Shown here: piece after piece, positions 16,042 to 25,474 of the stretch
Layout: each line of letters begins with the position of its first letter
Position numbering within the stretch: the first letter of the stretch is position 1
Origin: Bacteroidota bacterium
Lineage (GTDB): Bacteria > Bacteroidota > Bacteroidia > B-17B0 > Aurantibacillaceae
Length of the DNA: 64,000 nt
NCBI GenBank assembly: GCA_019638705.1
Contig: JAHBTI010000005.1
Location: forward strand, 79,402-143,401
Reading direction: 5' to 3'
Notes under the pieces: generated by a model
Told to the model about the DNA's origin: nothing
Database searches by the model: none
The model's input: only the letters and a program-made list of their open reading frames with translations
Position numbers and translations under genes: made by a program

Positions 16042-17586
16042 TTAAAATTTTACTCCCGCCGAAACTACCAGCGAAGTATTTCTGTGTTTTAATTTAGCCT
16101 GCGTATCAAGCGTATAAAACAAATAATACGCTTGGCTTGTAGCGGTGCTGTACAAAGTTGCATCAAGGTAAAAATGTTCTTTTATGCGAACCCCTGCACC
16201 AAAGCTAAGCGTGTTGCGCACATAATCACCAAAAAAAACTTTTCCGTAAGGGCTGCCTTGCATATTATATCCTGCGCGTATCATTACCGGTTTTATGTTA
16301 AGTTCGCCACCAATGCGCACATTGTGTCCTGTTTTGTAATACGTTTTCAGCGCATTGTTTGCCGTTTCAAACGGATTGCCTTCTGCTTTCAATTTTGCGT
16401 TCCGGTAATTCACGGCTTCGTAATCAATTGCCACTACTGCCATTTTTTTAATAACGTAAGCAGCATTTAAACTAAAGCGGCTTGGCGTTGTAATTTTGTA
16501 TGAATAATAGCCGCCCATATCAGGAACTTTTGCGGTTTGCGGCGAGTTGGGTGCGTAATCAAAACTTGTACTTAACACATTGTAATAGGTGTCGGTTAAA
16601 CTGTAAAGCGTGGGCGTGTGAAAATAAAAACCAACTCTAAAATCGTCGGCAAGTCGTGCAATACCGCCGAATTTTAAGTTAATGCCCGTGCCTGTGGTGC
16701 TGAAATATTCGGTGTAGGTTAAATTGTTAAAGCCAAGCATATCGCGGTATGCAGCAGGCAAGGGCTCTGTATAAGTATCGCTGAATGTTGTGTCGGAAGT
16801 AAAAGCTACGCGCATACTGTCCAAATCGTCAAATTCTTTGTGCGTAACGGTTGAGGTGTATTTCACGCGCGGTAAACCAAGACTCAAGCCGAAATAAAAT
16901 TGGTCTTTATAAGCATACGCATAAGAAATATTTATATCGTTTACTCTGCCTGTAGTGGCAAGTTCGCGCGATTGATTTACCGCACGCTTGGTATCTAAAA
17001 AAGAAAAATATTTATTATCCGCAGTATCTAAAAGGAAAGTGTTAAACGCCATACCCTCGTAATCTGAATACAAATACTTATAACTCGCCGAACCCAAACC
17101 CGAATTTATTGCAATGTCATTTGCCAAATTCAGCATATCTTTTGCAATGGAAGAAGTGTTGGTATAACCTTGCATTTTAGTTGTAGCATAAAAATTTTGC
17201 GATTGGGTGTTGCTGAACGAAACCACATTTCTGCTTTCGGGGTCGTTTTCGGCATTCCACGCTAAGGCAATACCAAAATTATTAAACGCAAAATTTGCCT
17301 GTGCTGAATTTGTTTTTTTGTTGTAAATCTCTGCCTGATGGTTGGTGATTTTCATAGAACCTGTAAACGAAAAATCGCTTTTGCGATACAAGCCCAAACC
17401 TGCGGGATTGTATGCACCGCAACTTAAATCTGCTCCCACCGAACCATACGCACCGCCCATAGCCATTGAACGCGCCGTGCCGCCAACGCCACCGCTTTGC
17501 GAATAGCGAACGGCATCTAAATCGTTTTGTGAGAAAGAATAAAAGCCAAGAAAAAAGAAAAACAGAATTGCTTTTATTTTAAACAT
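16042..17586 (-). CDS. OmpP1/FadL-like outer-membrane protein
   Basis: A 514-residue outer-membrane beta-barrel of the FadL/OmpP1/TodX type, which imports hydrophobic compounds. The signal peptide is MFKIKAILFFFFLGFYSFSQ. The plug-like start SGGVGGTARSMAMGGAYGSV and CGAYNPAGLGLYRKSDFSF is the family hallmark (the MGGA and NPAGL motifs). The rest is alternating beta strands ending HRNTSLVVSAGVKF with an aromatic/hydrophobic C-terminus. The gene starts 17 bp after the stop of the Y/G/N-rich lipoprotein gene, so the two are probably one operon. The substrate is unknown. Confidence 0.85.
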   Translation of the reverse strand: MFKIKAILFFFFLGFYSFSQNDLDAVRYSQSGGVGGTARSMAMGGAYGSVGADLSCGAYNPAGLGLYRKSDFSFTGSMKITNHQAEIYNKKTNSAQANFAFNNFGIALAWNAENDPESRNVVSFSNTQSQNFYATTKMQGYTNTSSIAKDMLNLANDIAINSGLGSASYKYLYSDYEGMAFNTFLLDTADNKYFSFLDTKRAVNQSRELATTGRVNDINISYAYAYKDQFYFGLSLGLPRVKYTSTVTHKEFDDLDSMRVAFTSDTTFSDTYTEPLPAAYRDMLGFNNLTYTEYFSTTGTGINLKFGGIARLADDFRVGFYFHTPTLYSLTDTYYNVLSTSFDYAPNSPQTAKVPDMGGYYSYKITTPSRFSLNAAYVIKKMAVVAIDYEAVNYRNAKLKAEGNPFETANNALKTYYKTGHNVRIGGELNIKPVMIRAGYNMQGSPYGKVFFGDYVRNTLSFGAGVRIKEHFYLDATLYSTATSQAYYLFYTLDTQAKLKHRNTSLVVSAGVKF

Positions 17587-17603
17587 AAGGAAATTATATT
17601 TTT

Positions 17604-18833
17604 TTATCTGCCGCCTCTGCCGCCGCCACCGCCGCGCGGACTTGAACCGCCTCCGCCGTTAAAACCTCCGCCGCCCGAAGAACGGCTGCCGTTGTTCCAT
17701 GAATTGTTGCTTGGTTGTTGCCACGATTTAGTTTCGCTGCTGTTGCTGCGGTTTGAGTTGGTTGAATTATTATTTGTTCCGCTTTCGCTGTTGCCGCTCC
17801 GTACAGCGCGGTTGCCCTGATTGTTTGTTCTTGACGAGTTCTTGTTATCCCCAAAATTTGTTTGCTGTCCGCGTGAGGGGCTGCTGTTGTAATTTGTATT
17901 ATTATTTTGCGAATTGCTGTTTTCTCTTTGTTGCGCACCTGCTGCTCTGCTTGCTGCTGCACGGTTTCCAACGTTATTAAAACGCGGTGTGTTGTTTTGC
18001 TGTTCTACAAACGAATTATACAGTTGTCCTCTTCCCGAATTTGTTTCCGCGCCTCGTCCGCCGCTGTTTGCGCTTCTGCTGTTTCCGCCACGCGGTGCAT
18101 TTTCCATAACTGCATAGCCGCTGTTGGGGTCGTAAGTATTTAAGTACCCCCAACCGCTGTTGTAATAATTGTTTCCGTAGTAGCCGTTTCGGTAGCCCAT
18201 ATTATAACCGTTATAAAATCCTGCGCTGTAAGGCGAGTAATACGGATTATAAACCCCCGAACCGTAACCGTAATAATTGCTGTATCCGAAATTATTATAT
18301 CCGTAAGGATTGTAATAGTTTGAGTAATATGGACTGTAATAATTTCCGTAACCCATGCTGTAACCGTTATAAAAACTGTTTCCGAAACCTGCGCTCATCA
18401 TACCAAATTGCGCGGAAGGCATATAGTTGTATGTGCTGTAAATGCTTGTTCCGTAACAGGCAGGGTTTTGATTGTAGGTGTACATATTTGTATAATAATT
18501 ATCGTAATACCCTGCGCCGTTTATCGGGTTATTGAAACGGTTAATGCGCGAAGCATATTCGTAATCGTAATAATCATCTTTGCTGTACTGAGGGTCTTGG
18601 TAATACGGATTTGCCTCATCTCTTGCTTTTTGCGCAGCAGCTGAATCGGCAAAACGCTGTCTTTCGGCTGCGGCTAATTTAGCCTGTTCTTCGGCTTGTT
18701 TTTTTGCAAGTAGTTTTAATTCGCTTGGGTCTGCATACACATCATCAGTATAAGCACCCAACTGACGGGAAGAGTTACACGCGCTTAACATTAAACTGCA
18801 CGCAACAATCGGTATTAAAAATCTTTTTGCCAT
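17604..18833 (-). CDS. Y/N/G-rich low-complexity lipoprotein
   Basis: A 409-residue predicted lipoprotein. MAKRFLIPIVACSLMLSACN has a lipobox LSAC with lipidated Cys19. Residues 20-75 are a charged helix (LLAKKQAEEQAKLAAAERQR). Residues about 80-225 are extremely rich in Tyr, Asn and Gly (SPYYSNYYNPYGYNNFGYS). The tail is Asn/Ser/Arg rich and ends in Gly/Arg repeats (GGGGSSPRGGGGGRGGR). Such composition suggests a disordered or sticky surface protein. It is 17 bp upstream of the OmpP1-like gene. No family is recognised. Confidence 0.8.
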   Translation of the reverse strand: MAKRFLIPIVACSLMLSACNSSRQLGAYTDDVYADPSELKLLAKKQAEEQAKLAAAERQRFADSAAAQKARDEANPYYQDPQYSKDDYYDYEYASRINRFNNPINGAGYYDNYYTNMYTYNQNPACYGTSIYSTYNYMPSAQFGMMSAGFGNSFYNGYSMGYGNYYSPYYSNYYNPYGYNNFGYSNYYGYGSGVYNPYYSPYSAGFYNGYNMGYRNGYYGNNYYNSGWGYLNTYDPNSGYAVMENAPRGGNSRSANSGGRGAETNSGRGQLYNSFVEQQNNTPRFNNVGNRAAASRAAGAQQRENSNSQNNNTNYNSSPSRGQQTNFGDNKNSSRTNNQGNRAVRSGNSESGTNNNSTNSNRSNSSETKSWQQPSNNSWNNGSRSSGGGGFNGGGGSSPRGGGGGRGGR

Positions 18834-18933
18834 AATCTTTAGTTTTTTGTGGTGGAGATTTTAAGTAAATATACGAATTTGTAAGTTCAGACACACAAAC
18901 TTTTAAAAAGTAAAATCATAAAAAAGGAAAAAT

Positions 18934-20862
18934 TTATCCCGCACAATGCCCGACTAATAGTTTAAATACTTTATCGGGCGATTTTTCTTTTCGTACCCGT
19001 TTTTCAAATCGTTTTGCGGGTTTGTCTGATTGTTTGGCAAACAAAAGCAGGCAGCTATGCGCTTGTTCTAATTGCTGTTTTTTGATAACAAACGTTTCCC
19101 AATGTTTTTCAGAAATAAAATCATCTGTTGCCCAAGGCAAAACCAAAGAGGACACTTTATTGTAAAAACGGCGTTTTATGCGTATTTCAATATCGTGTTT
19201 TCCGTTATAAGGATTGTATTCAAACACGGTATAGTGGTCTAAAAGATATATCGGGAAGCTGTCCATTTTTTTCCAGTCTTTTTGCCACAGTAAAAGCGTA
19301 TCCATTTTTCCCAGTATGCTTTTGGCGAGTTCTTTTGCTTTTGAAAAATCATCTTGATTGGAATACGACTGAAATTGTTTGCGGATATAATCACTTGCCC
19401 AATTTTGGTGAACCGTTTCGGCAAGCCCTTCTGCTTTTTCATACACGCTGTCTAAAACAGTTAAACGTTCAGCCATTAAATTTTCAAGCGCAAGCAACTC
19501 ACCCTCTTTTTGTAAGCGTTGGTACGAATGGTCAATTTCCAAAAAATGAACCTGCCCGAGCGAGTCAAGTTCCTGCAAATAGTTGTACAGCGAAGCGAAG
19601 ATACCGCCATTATCTGCCCGAAATTTATAATGTGGGAAAAACACAAACGCTTCCTTATAAAAACTTGATTTTACGGCAGAATCGCTGTTTAATAAAGGTG
19701 CTAAATTGAGGTCGTTTTCGCGAAAGCGGTTAATGTAAGTAAACAAGGGCTGCTGCGTGCTTTCTATAACAGAATCTGTAATCGCTACTCTGCGTTTTAC
19801 AACATCTAAAAATTCTATGGCAACATCAAGCTCGGGCGAACGCCCTCTGTTTAACCTGATGTTTTTATATGTTTCGCGCAAAGCGGTTTTGGCGCGAAGC
19901 GAATCGTTCAGAGCTTTTAAATTTGTGAGTGCTTGGCTCTCTGACGGCGAAATGGGATAATTGATTTTTCTGAAAAGCGGAGCTTGCCTTACTATATTCG
20001 CTTTAAAAACAGGCAAATCCCAACCTTGTAAAAAGTTGTCTTCAAAATAGTCTAAAAATTTCTTTTTTGCTTCGGTTTCGTAACCGTCGGAGGTAAATGT
20101 TCTTTCACCTATTTCAAAATTTTGAGCCGTGCCGCCCGACTTTAATACATTTAATTTGGCTGTTGTTTCCTCAAATTTTTGCTGATGTTTTATGGTGTCG
20201 CTGCCTTGTATGTTTAAAGAAACAAGCTCAATTAAAATACCGTTTTCGTAAGTGCGCCGTTCAATTTGCCTGAAATTTTCTGTTGTATTTTCAAACACCC
20301 ACGTTCCTTGCGCTGCTCCCTGTTTGTTACATTCGCCCGAAGCCGAAAAGCTGTTTTGGGGCAACTTGCTGCGAATTAAAAATTTTCCGCTTAACGCACC
20401 ATTTTCATAATTTGCGGTAATTTGTAACCGTTCTTTTTTTGCGTTTGATGATGATAATGGCAAACTGTCTATGCCAAATTTCCAAAGCCCCTGCGCTTTT
20501 CCGTTATTAAAACCTGCGTCCCAATATTTTCGTTCGCCTCTTAAATTTAATTCGGGCTTTAGCTCTTTGCCGGGTTGTATGCTGTAGTCCCAGTTTGCCT
20601 GTTCCCATATCCATTTACCGCTTGGTACATGGTTTTTAATATTCCCCGAAGCCTTGTATGTGTTTAACTTTTCATCGTTAAAACTGCGCCAGCTTAATTC
20701 AAATTTGCCGTTGTTTGGCAATGTGGTGTCTTGCCAAACTCCGCTATATTTTACAATGCCCTGAACGCCACTGTCATCATAAAACAATTTGGTGTTTTGC
20801 GCACGGCTGTGGCAGGGCGTTAGTAATACTATGATAAAAGCAAGTGAGAGTATGCGCATCAT
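18934..20862 (-). CDS. Large secreted protein with MORN-like start, unknown function
   Basis: A 642-residue protein with signal peptide MMRILSLAFIIVLLTPCHSR followed by AQ. The first 230 residues contain MORN_2-like hairpins (NNGKFELSWRSFNDEKLNTY, KNHVPSGKWIWEQANWD, FNNGKAQGLWKFGIDSLP, KQGAAQGTWVFENTTENF). The rest is largely helical and charged, without a recognised domain. It ends with a short Cys-containing tail LLVGHCAG. It is coupled to the DUF2490 gene by a TAATG overlap, so the pair is one operon. Location is probably periplasmic or outer-membrane associated. Confidence 0.75.
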   Translation of the reverse strand: MMRILSLAFIIVLLTPCHSRAQNTKLFYDDSGVQGIVKYSGVWQDTTLPNNGKFELSWRSFNDEKLNTYKASGNIKNHVPSGKWIWEQANWDYSIQPGKELKPELNLRGERKYWDAGFNNGKAQGLWKFGIDSLPLSSSNAKKERLQITANYENGALSGKFLIRSKLPQNSFSASGECNKQGAAQGTWVFENTTENFRQIERRTYENGILIELVSLNIQGSDTIKHQQKFEETTAKLNVLKSGGTAQNFEIGERTFTSDGYETEAKKKFLDYFEDNFLQGWDLPVFKANIVRQAPLFRKINYPISPSESQALTNLKALNDSLRAKTALRETYKNIRLNRGRSPELDVAIEFLDVVKRRVAITDSVIESTQQPLFTYINRFRENDLNLAPLLNSDSAVKSSFYKEAFVFFPHYKFRADNGGIFASLYNYLQELDSLGQVHFLEIDHSYQRLQKEGELLALENLMAERLTVLDSVYEKAEGLAETVHQNWASDYIRKQFQSYSNQDDFSKAKELAKSILGKMDTLLLWQKDWKKMDSFPIYLLDHYTVFEYNPYNGKHDIEIRIKRRFYNKVSSLVLPWATDDFISEKHWETFVIKKQQLEQAHSCLLLFAKQSDKPAKRFEKRVRKEKSPDKVFKLLVGHCAG

Positions 20863-21632
20863 TAATTTTGTTTAAAAAAAGAGGGCATAATGTCGTCCAT
20901 GTTAAACATCACACCAATTTGCAAATTATGATTTATGTCGGGGCGCAAAGCACCGGGCACACTAATCAGTTGATTTAAGTAACCCAGTTGAAAATTTAAT
21001 TTGGGGCTTACCTGAAAACCCATTGAAAAATACAAACGGTTGCGGTCAAAAATTTGCCCCGAAATTTGTGTTCCCAAATTCATAAACAGCTCGTTGTAAC
21101 TTGCCAAAAAAAATTGCCGTAAGTGAGGCGAGAGTGTGTACAAGGGAAAAATAACCTGAAAGCGGTATCTTACACGGTTATCAAATTTTGAAACACGGGT
21201 GTTTAAATTTTCTATAAACCGTTGCTCTAAACGATACCTGTGCTCCATAAACACGGCTCTGGTTTTGTATCTTAAAATTAACTGCTCCCAAATTCGGTGT
21301 TCCATAGTATGAAAACCCACTACATTTTCAGATGAGGGGCGGGTATCAATAAAGCCGTATCCGCCCGTAACCATTACCAATGGGTTGATGTAATAATTTA
21401 CTCCAATTCTTGCGAGGGTTTGTGCAACGGTTTCTTTTAAAAAATAATTACGCAACTGCAATTCGGAATGAATACCAATTTTAGTATTGATTTTATTGTC
21501 GCCAAAATACATGAGCCACTGACCATAAGGGTTTGGGCGAACCTGATTTTGAGCAACAAAAAACCCGACTGTCAAATTCAGAACTATTAAAAATAAAATG
21601 CGTTTGCCGTAAAAAATCACGTTTAAAAACAA
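20862..21632 (-). CDS. DUF2490 outer-membrane protein
   Basis: A 256-residue DUF2490 beta-barrel-like protein. After the signal (IVLNLTVGFFVAQ) comes NPYGQWLMYFGDNKINTKIG and HSELQLRNYFLKETVAQTLA, the opening typical of DUF2490. TRIGVNYYINP-like strands, RYRLEQRFIENLN and FFLASYNELFMNLG follow. The C-terminus NHNLQIGVMFNMDDIMPSFF resembles a terminal barrel strand. Function is unknown. It overlaps the next gene by one base. No promoter of the usual kind is obvious in the gap, which carries a family B repeat. Confidence 0.8.
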   Translation of the reverse strand: MFLNVIFYGKRILFLIVLNLTVGFFVAQNQVRPNPYGQWLMYFGDNKINTKIGIHSELQLRNYFLKETVAQTLARIGVNYYINPLVMVTGGYGFIDTRPSSENVVGFHTMEHRIWEQLILRYKTRAVFMEHRYRLEQRFIENLNTRVSKFDNRVRYRFQVIFPLYTLSPHLRQFFLASYNELFMNLGTQISGQIFDRNRLYFSMGFQVSPKLNFQLGYLNQLISVPGALRPDINHNLQIGVMFNMDDIMPSFFKQN

Positions 21633-21739
21633 TAAAAAGTGTGTTTGCCAAAGTTAAACAGGATTGTTGGCAGCAGCAATAAAACGTACATCTTTTATCT
21701 AATTTTAAGAAGTGAAGAATTTAAAAAGTGAAGTGTTGT

Positions 21740-21790
21740 AAAATCACTTCTCGATACGCCCTCATTCTTCGGGCTACTCGAAGTGACAGG
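21740..21790. repeat. 'CTTCTCGATACGCC' palindrome (family B), copy 1
   Basis: The left arm aaaatcacttctcgatacgc and right arm ggctactcgaagtgacagg are partial inverted copies. The same element recurs at 27787-27835, 30291-30336 and three times in 32893-33044. It lies between the divergent DUF2490 and proS genes. Confidence 0.88.
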
Positions 21791-21827
21791 GGGACTTTAA
21801 ACAACTTCACTAAAAAAAAATGAAAAC

Positions 21828-21856
21828 TTGCAATTCTTAGTTTTTCCGTACTTTTA
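21828..21856 (+). promoter_or_regulatory. Probable proS promoter
   Basis: TTG at 21828-21830 and TACTTTTA at 21849-21856, 18 bp apart, resemble the Bacteroidota -33/-7 boxes with one mismatch. They end 36 bp before the proS start. Confidence 0.45.
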
Positions 21857-21892
21857 AAAATTGATTTTTAAAAAAGCAGTTCAAAAGAAAGT

Positions 21893-23371
21893 ATGAGCAA
21901 GGTTATTACGCCACAGGAACAAGATTACAGCAAATGGTATAACGATATAGTGGTGGAAGCCGATTTGGCTGACCACAGCGCGGTACGCGGCTGCATGGTA
22001 ATTAAGCCACACGGTTACGCGATATGGGAAAAAATGCAGCAGGCACTTGACAAAATGTTTAAAGACACAGGTCATGTAAACGCTTATTTCCCTTTGTTTA
22101 TTCCCAAAAGTTTATTTGAAGCCGAAGAAAAAAATGCCGAAGGTTTTGCCAAAGAATGTGCGGTGGTAACGCATTACCGTTTAAAAAGCGACCCACAAAA
22201 CAAAGGCAAATTAATTGTTGACCCCGAAGCGCGTTTGGAAGAAGAATTGATTGTGCGCCCAACCAGCGAAGCCATTATTTGGAACACCTACAAAGGCTGG
22301 ATACAATCGTATCGTGATTTGCCGCTTTTAATAAATCAATGGGCAAACGTGGTGCGTTGGGAAATGCGCACACGCTTGTTTTTGCGCACCGCCGAATTTT
22401 TGTGGCAGGAAGGGCACACCGCACACGCCACCAAAGAAGAAGCACTCATTGAAACAAAACAGATGCTGGACGTTTACGCACACTTTGCCGAAAAATTTAT
22501 GGCTGTGCCTGTAATTAAAGGTGTGAAAACAGCCAACGAACGTTTTGCAGGTGCAGACGACACCTATTGCATTGAAGCCCTGATGCAGGATGGAAAAGCA
22601 TTGCAGGCAGGCACATCGCACTTTTTGGGACAAAATTTTGCAAAAGCCTTTGACGTAAAATTTGCCAACAAAGAAGGAAAGTTGGATTATGTTTGGGCAA
22701 CATCTTGGGGCGTTTCCACGCGCTTAATGGGCGCGCTCATTATGAGCCATAGTGATAATCACGGTTTGGTAATTCCGCCGAAGCTTGCGCCAACGCAGGT
22801 GATAATTGTACCTATTTACAAAGGCGAAGAGGGTTTGCAAAAAATAAGCGTGTATGCCGGTGAATTGAAAAAACGTTTGCAGGAAAAAAACATTTCCGTA
22901 AAATTTGATAGCAGAGATAGTTTGCGCCCCGGTTTTAAATTTGCCGAGCATGAATTAAAAGGCATTCCTGTTCGTATCGGTATCGGCGAACGCGATTTGG
23001 AAAACGGAACATTGGAAATTGCCCGCCGCGACACGCTTTCAAAGGCTTCCATAAAAATGGAAGAAGCCGAAACGTACATTGAAAAATTGTTGGAAGAAAT
23101 TCAAACGAACTTGTATAACAAAGCCGCCGAGCGCATGAAAAACATGACAACGAAAGTGGATACATACCAAGAATTTAAAAAAGTGTTAGACGAAAAATCG
23201 GGCTTTGTGTTGGCGCATTGGGACGGCACTTCCGAAACCGAAGAAAAAATAAAAGAAGAAACCAAAGCTACCATTCGCTGCATACCGTTAAACAATCCCG
23301 AAGAAAGGGGAGTTTGCATTTACAGCGGAAAACCAAGCACACAGCGTGTATTATTTGCACGAGCATATTAG
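21893..23371 (+). CDS. proS: Prolyl-tRNA synthetase (type 3, eukaryote/archaeal-like)
   Basis: Charges tRNA-Pro with proline in the cytoplasm. At 492 residues without the large editing insertion it belongs to the shorter ProS type 3 that Bacteroidota use. Class II motifs are visible: [18 protein letters not shown] near residues 31-48, [16 protein letters not shown] near 121-136 (motif 2 region, continuing [20 protein letters not shown]), and the anticodon-binding domain with [31 protein letters not shown] marks the C-terminal part. It stands alone with its own promoter. Confidence 0.97.
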   Translation: MSKVITPQEQDYSKWYNDIVVEADLADHSAVRGCMVIKPHGYAIWEKMQQALDKMFKDTGHVNAYFPLFIPKSLFEAEEKNAEGFAKECAVVTHYRLKSDPQNKGKLIVDPEARLEEELIVRPTSEAIIWNTYKGWIQSYRDLPLLINQWANVVRWEMRTRLFLRTAEFLWQEGHTAHATKEEALIETKQMLDVYAHFAEKFMAVPVIKGVKTANERFAGADDTYCIEALMQDGKALQAGTSHFLGQNFAKAFDVKFANKEGKLDYVWATSWGVSTRLMGALIMSHSDNHGLVIPPKLAPTQVIIVPIYKGEEGLQKISVYAGELKKRLQEKNISVKFDSRDSLRPGFKFAEHELKGIPVRIGIGERDLENGTLEIARRDTLSKASIKMEEAETYIEKLLEEIQTNLYNKAAERMKNMTTKVDTYQEFKKVLDEKSGFVLAHWDGTSETEEKIKEETKATIRCIPLNNPEERGVCIYSGKPSTQRVLFARAY

Positions 23372-23378
23372 AAAATGA

Positions 23379-23437
23379 AGCCACGAATTTCACTAATTAC
23401 ACAAAATGATTAGTGTTTTTCGTGAAATTTGTGGCAG
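23379..23437. repeat. 'CCACGAATTTCACTAATTACAC' palindrome (family D), copy 1
   Basis: A compact inverted repeat. The left arm gccacgaatttcactaatta and right arm ttagtgtttttcgtgaaatt followed by tgtggc surround a short centre. It lies between proS and the next gene and may act as a terminator-like hairpin. The same arms, spread apart by another repeat, occur at 31548-31674. Confidence 0.85.
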
Positions 23438-23452
23438 AAAAAAATAAACAAC

Positions 23453-24172
23453 ATGAATGAACAACAACAAAAACAAAAAGACACCATTTTAAAATTGCTC
23501 GCCGAAAAATCGGTGATGAAGCAAGATGTTTACACCAACACCATTACCGTGTTTAACGAACTGAAAGATGTGCTGAAAGAAAGCGCGGACGATTTGTCTG
23601 AAAAAATCAGTAATGTGGACAAGCGTGTGGGCATTTTTTTTAAAGACCTGAGTTTACAATCCATGCAACTGAAAGTGGCGGGCGATATGCTGGATTTTGA
23701 AATGCACTCCAACGTGTTTGAGTTTGACCCCTCTCACCCCATGTATAAAACGAGTTATGTAAAAAACAACGACTATAACTCGTATTGCGGCATTATCAGC
23801 ATTTACAACTTTTTGGCAGATTCATTTAAGTACAGCCGTTTAAACGATTTGGGGTATTTAATTGCGCGTGTTTTTGTAAACCGCGAAAAAAAGTTTTTTG
23901 TAGAAACGCGCATTCCGCAAATAGCCTATAAATACGCCACGTTTAGCGAAACACCCATTTCAAAAGAACAGCTTGCAGACATTGTGAATGAGTTGGTAAT
24001 TTTTGCCGTGAGTTTTGATTTGTTTACGCCTCCGTTTGATGCCGTGCGCCAGGTAACCGTAGGCGAAATTCAGGAAAAATCAAGCAGCAGCGCGTTACGC
24101 ACAGGCAAACGTTTGGGCTATGTTCCCTCAGCAGATTCTGCGAGTATGTTTGATGACGAAGCGATTTTGTGA
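23453..24172 (+). CDS. Cytosolic protein of unknown function
   Basis: A 239-residue protein starting at the ATG at 23453 (MNEQQQKQKDTILKLLAEKS). An upstream in-frame Met would lie inside the family D repeat and is rejected. There is no signal peptide or membrane segment. The first 70 residues look helical (FNELKDVLKESADDLSEKIS). A more conserved-looking core follows with HSNVFEFDPSHPMYKTSYV and SYCGIISIYNFLADSFKYSR. FFVETRIPQIAYKYATFSE and the Ser-rich tail end it. I do not recognise a family. It stands alone after proS. Confidence 0.72.
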   Translation: MNEQQQKQKDTILKLLAEKSVMKQDVYTNTITVFNELKDVLKESADDLSEKISNVDKRVGIFFKDLSLQSMQLKVAGDMLDFEMHSNVFEFDPSHPMYKTSYVKNNDYNSYCGIISIYNFLADSFKYSRLNDLGYLIARVFVNREKKFFVETRIPQIAYKYATFSETPISKEQLADIVNELVIFAVSFDLFTPPFDAVRQVTVGEIQEKSSSSALRTGKRLGYVPSADSASMFDDEAIL

Positions 24173-24215
24173 TTTTTAAACTAAATTTGAATATTCACTT
24201 AAAATTACATTGGCT

Positions 24216-24451
24216 ATGACAAAAACAACCTTGAAAAAAAAGCGCATGATTACATTGAGCTGGCAGATGAAAAAATTCTAAAAGCCGTTTATACTATTTT
24301 AGAATCTCATGTAAACTCTTATGAAGCAGATGTGGAATTTACGCCTGAATTAATTCAAGAATTAGACAAAGCCCGTCAAGAACATTTGGAAGGTAAAAGC
24401 AAATCATACACTTGGAAAGAAGTTAGAAGTTCCATTTGTGTTCGTTCTTAA
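24216..24451 (+). pseudogene. Frameshifted antitoxin-like gene at an A8 tract
   Basis: The ATG at 24216 opens MTKTTLKKK, then an A8 run (24234-24241) precedes a one-base frame mismatch. In the shifted frame the sequence reads on as AHDYIELADEKILKAVYTIL, ESHVNSYEADVEFTPELIQE and LDKARQEHLEGKSKSYTWKE to a TAA at 24449-24451. This resembles the small antitoxins that begin with a D-Y-I-x-L-A-D-E-K-I-L-K segment. One extra base in the tract would restore one reading frame. No toxin gene follows: the next gene is pcm on the other strand. Either the gene is broken or polymerase slippage on the A run makes some full-length protein. Confidence 0.6.
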
Positions 24452-24485
24452 CAATTATAATATCCACGCAAAAAAAATTTAACGC

Positions 24486-25172
24486 TTATCTCACACCTGC
24501 TTTATTTTGCAGCAAAGGCACAAACTTAAAATTACCCAGCACTTTTTTATCAAACGAGGTGGCACTTGTTTTTTTGAGCCAAATCATTTCCTGCGTTTCG
24601 CCTTCGCCAATGGGAATAAGCATAACGCCGCCAATTTTAAGTTGCGCTAACAAATCGTTGGGAATGTATGGCGCACCTGCGGTTACAATAATTTTATCAA
24701 AGGGCGCAAATTGCGGCAAACCCTTGTAACCGTCGCCGTAAATAAGTTTTGCGCCACTGTAACCAATTTGCGGTAAAAACAATTTTGTTTTGTCAAACAG
24801 CGTTTTTTGACGCTCAATGCTGTAAACTTTACTGCCCATTGCCAATAACACGGCAGTTTGGTAGCCGCAACCCGTGCCGATTTCCAACACTTTTTCGCCC
24901 TGTGTAATTTGCAACTGCTCGGTTTGAAAAGCCACCGTGTATGGGTGCGAAATGGTTTGCCCTGCACCAATGGGAAGTGCTTTGTCGCTGTATGCGTGGT
25001 CAAGCAGGGCAGGGCGGGCGGTGGTATTGTCAAAAAACAAATGGCGCGGAATTTCTTCAATGGCTGATAACACCTTTTCGTTTTTAATGCCTTTTATGCG
25101 CAATTGCTCCACCAGGCGTTTGCGCTTGCCTTCAAATAAATATTCGTCTGCTTTTGATACCTTGTAAAACAC
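24486..25172 (-). CDS. pcm: Protein-L-isoaspartate O-methyltransferase
   Basis: PCMT methylates isoaspartate residues in damaged proteins so they can revert to aspartate. The 228-residue protein has the usual N-terminal helices (KRKRLVEQLRIKGIKNEKVL), the family-specific PRHLFFDNTTARPALLDHAY and GAGQTISHPYTVAFQTEQL. The SAM motif VLEIGTGCGYQTAVLLAMG is near residues 95-113. The C-terminal ILVTAGAPYIP-type strand reads IIVTAGAPYIPNDLLAQLKI. No operon partner lies next to it; the 3' side is convergent with the frameshifted antitoxin. Confidence 0.95.
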   Translation of the reverse strand: MFYKVSKADEYLFEGKRKRLVEQLRIKGIKNEKVLSAIEEIPRHLFFDNTTARPALLDHAYSDKALPIGAGQTISHPYTVAFQTEQLQITQGEKVLEIGTGCGYQTAVLLAMGSKVYSIERQKTLFDKTKLFLPQIGYSGAKLIYGDGYKGLPQFAPFDKIIVTAGAPYIPNDLLAQLKIGGVMLIPIGEGETQEMIWLKKTSATSFDKKVLGNFKFVPLLQNKAGVR

Positions 25173-25474
25173 AGCGGTAAAGCTATTTAGTAAAGTGTAA
25201 TAACAAAGCGGCAGACAGATTGAATTACTAACAAACCGACTTTAAGATTGCGGTAAACAAACATTAATATTTTTTCAACAAAGGCAATAAATACAAAACA
25301 CCGCCGTTTTTATGTTGTCTGTTTGGCAAAATGCTTTTAAAAACAGGCAGTTGGCATTAGACATTAAGAAATGATGAAGGAAAGAAATTGCCACTACACG
25401 GAATGAGATAATTTATATTTTTGGCACTCGTTTTTTTGAGCGTTGATAAAACACATATTAAGAGCCTGCAAGCT

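Noticed and set aside
17594..17971. A 125-residue minus-strand frame rich in Gln, Thr and Ala
   Set aside because: It lies inside the lipoprotein gene in another frame, and its bias reflects the low-complexity DNA.
19128..19709. A 193-residue plus-strand frame
   Set aside because: It is antisense to the well-supported 18934-20862 gene and has no signal, promoter or recognised domain.
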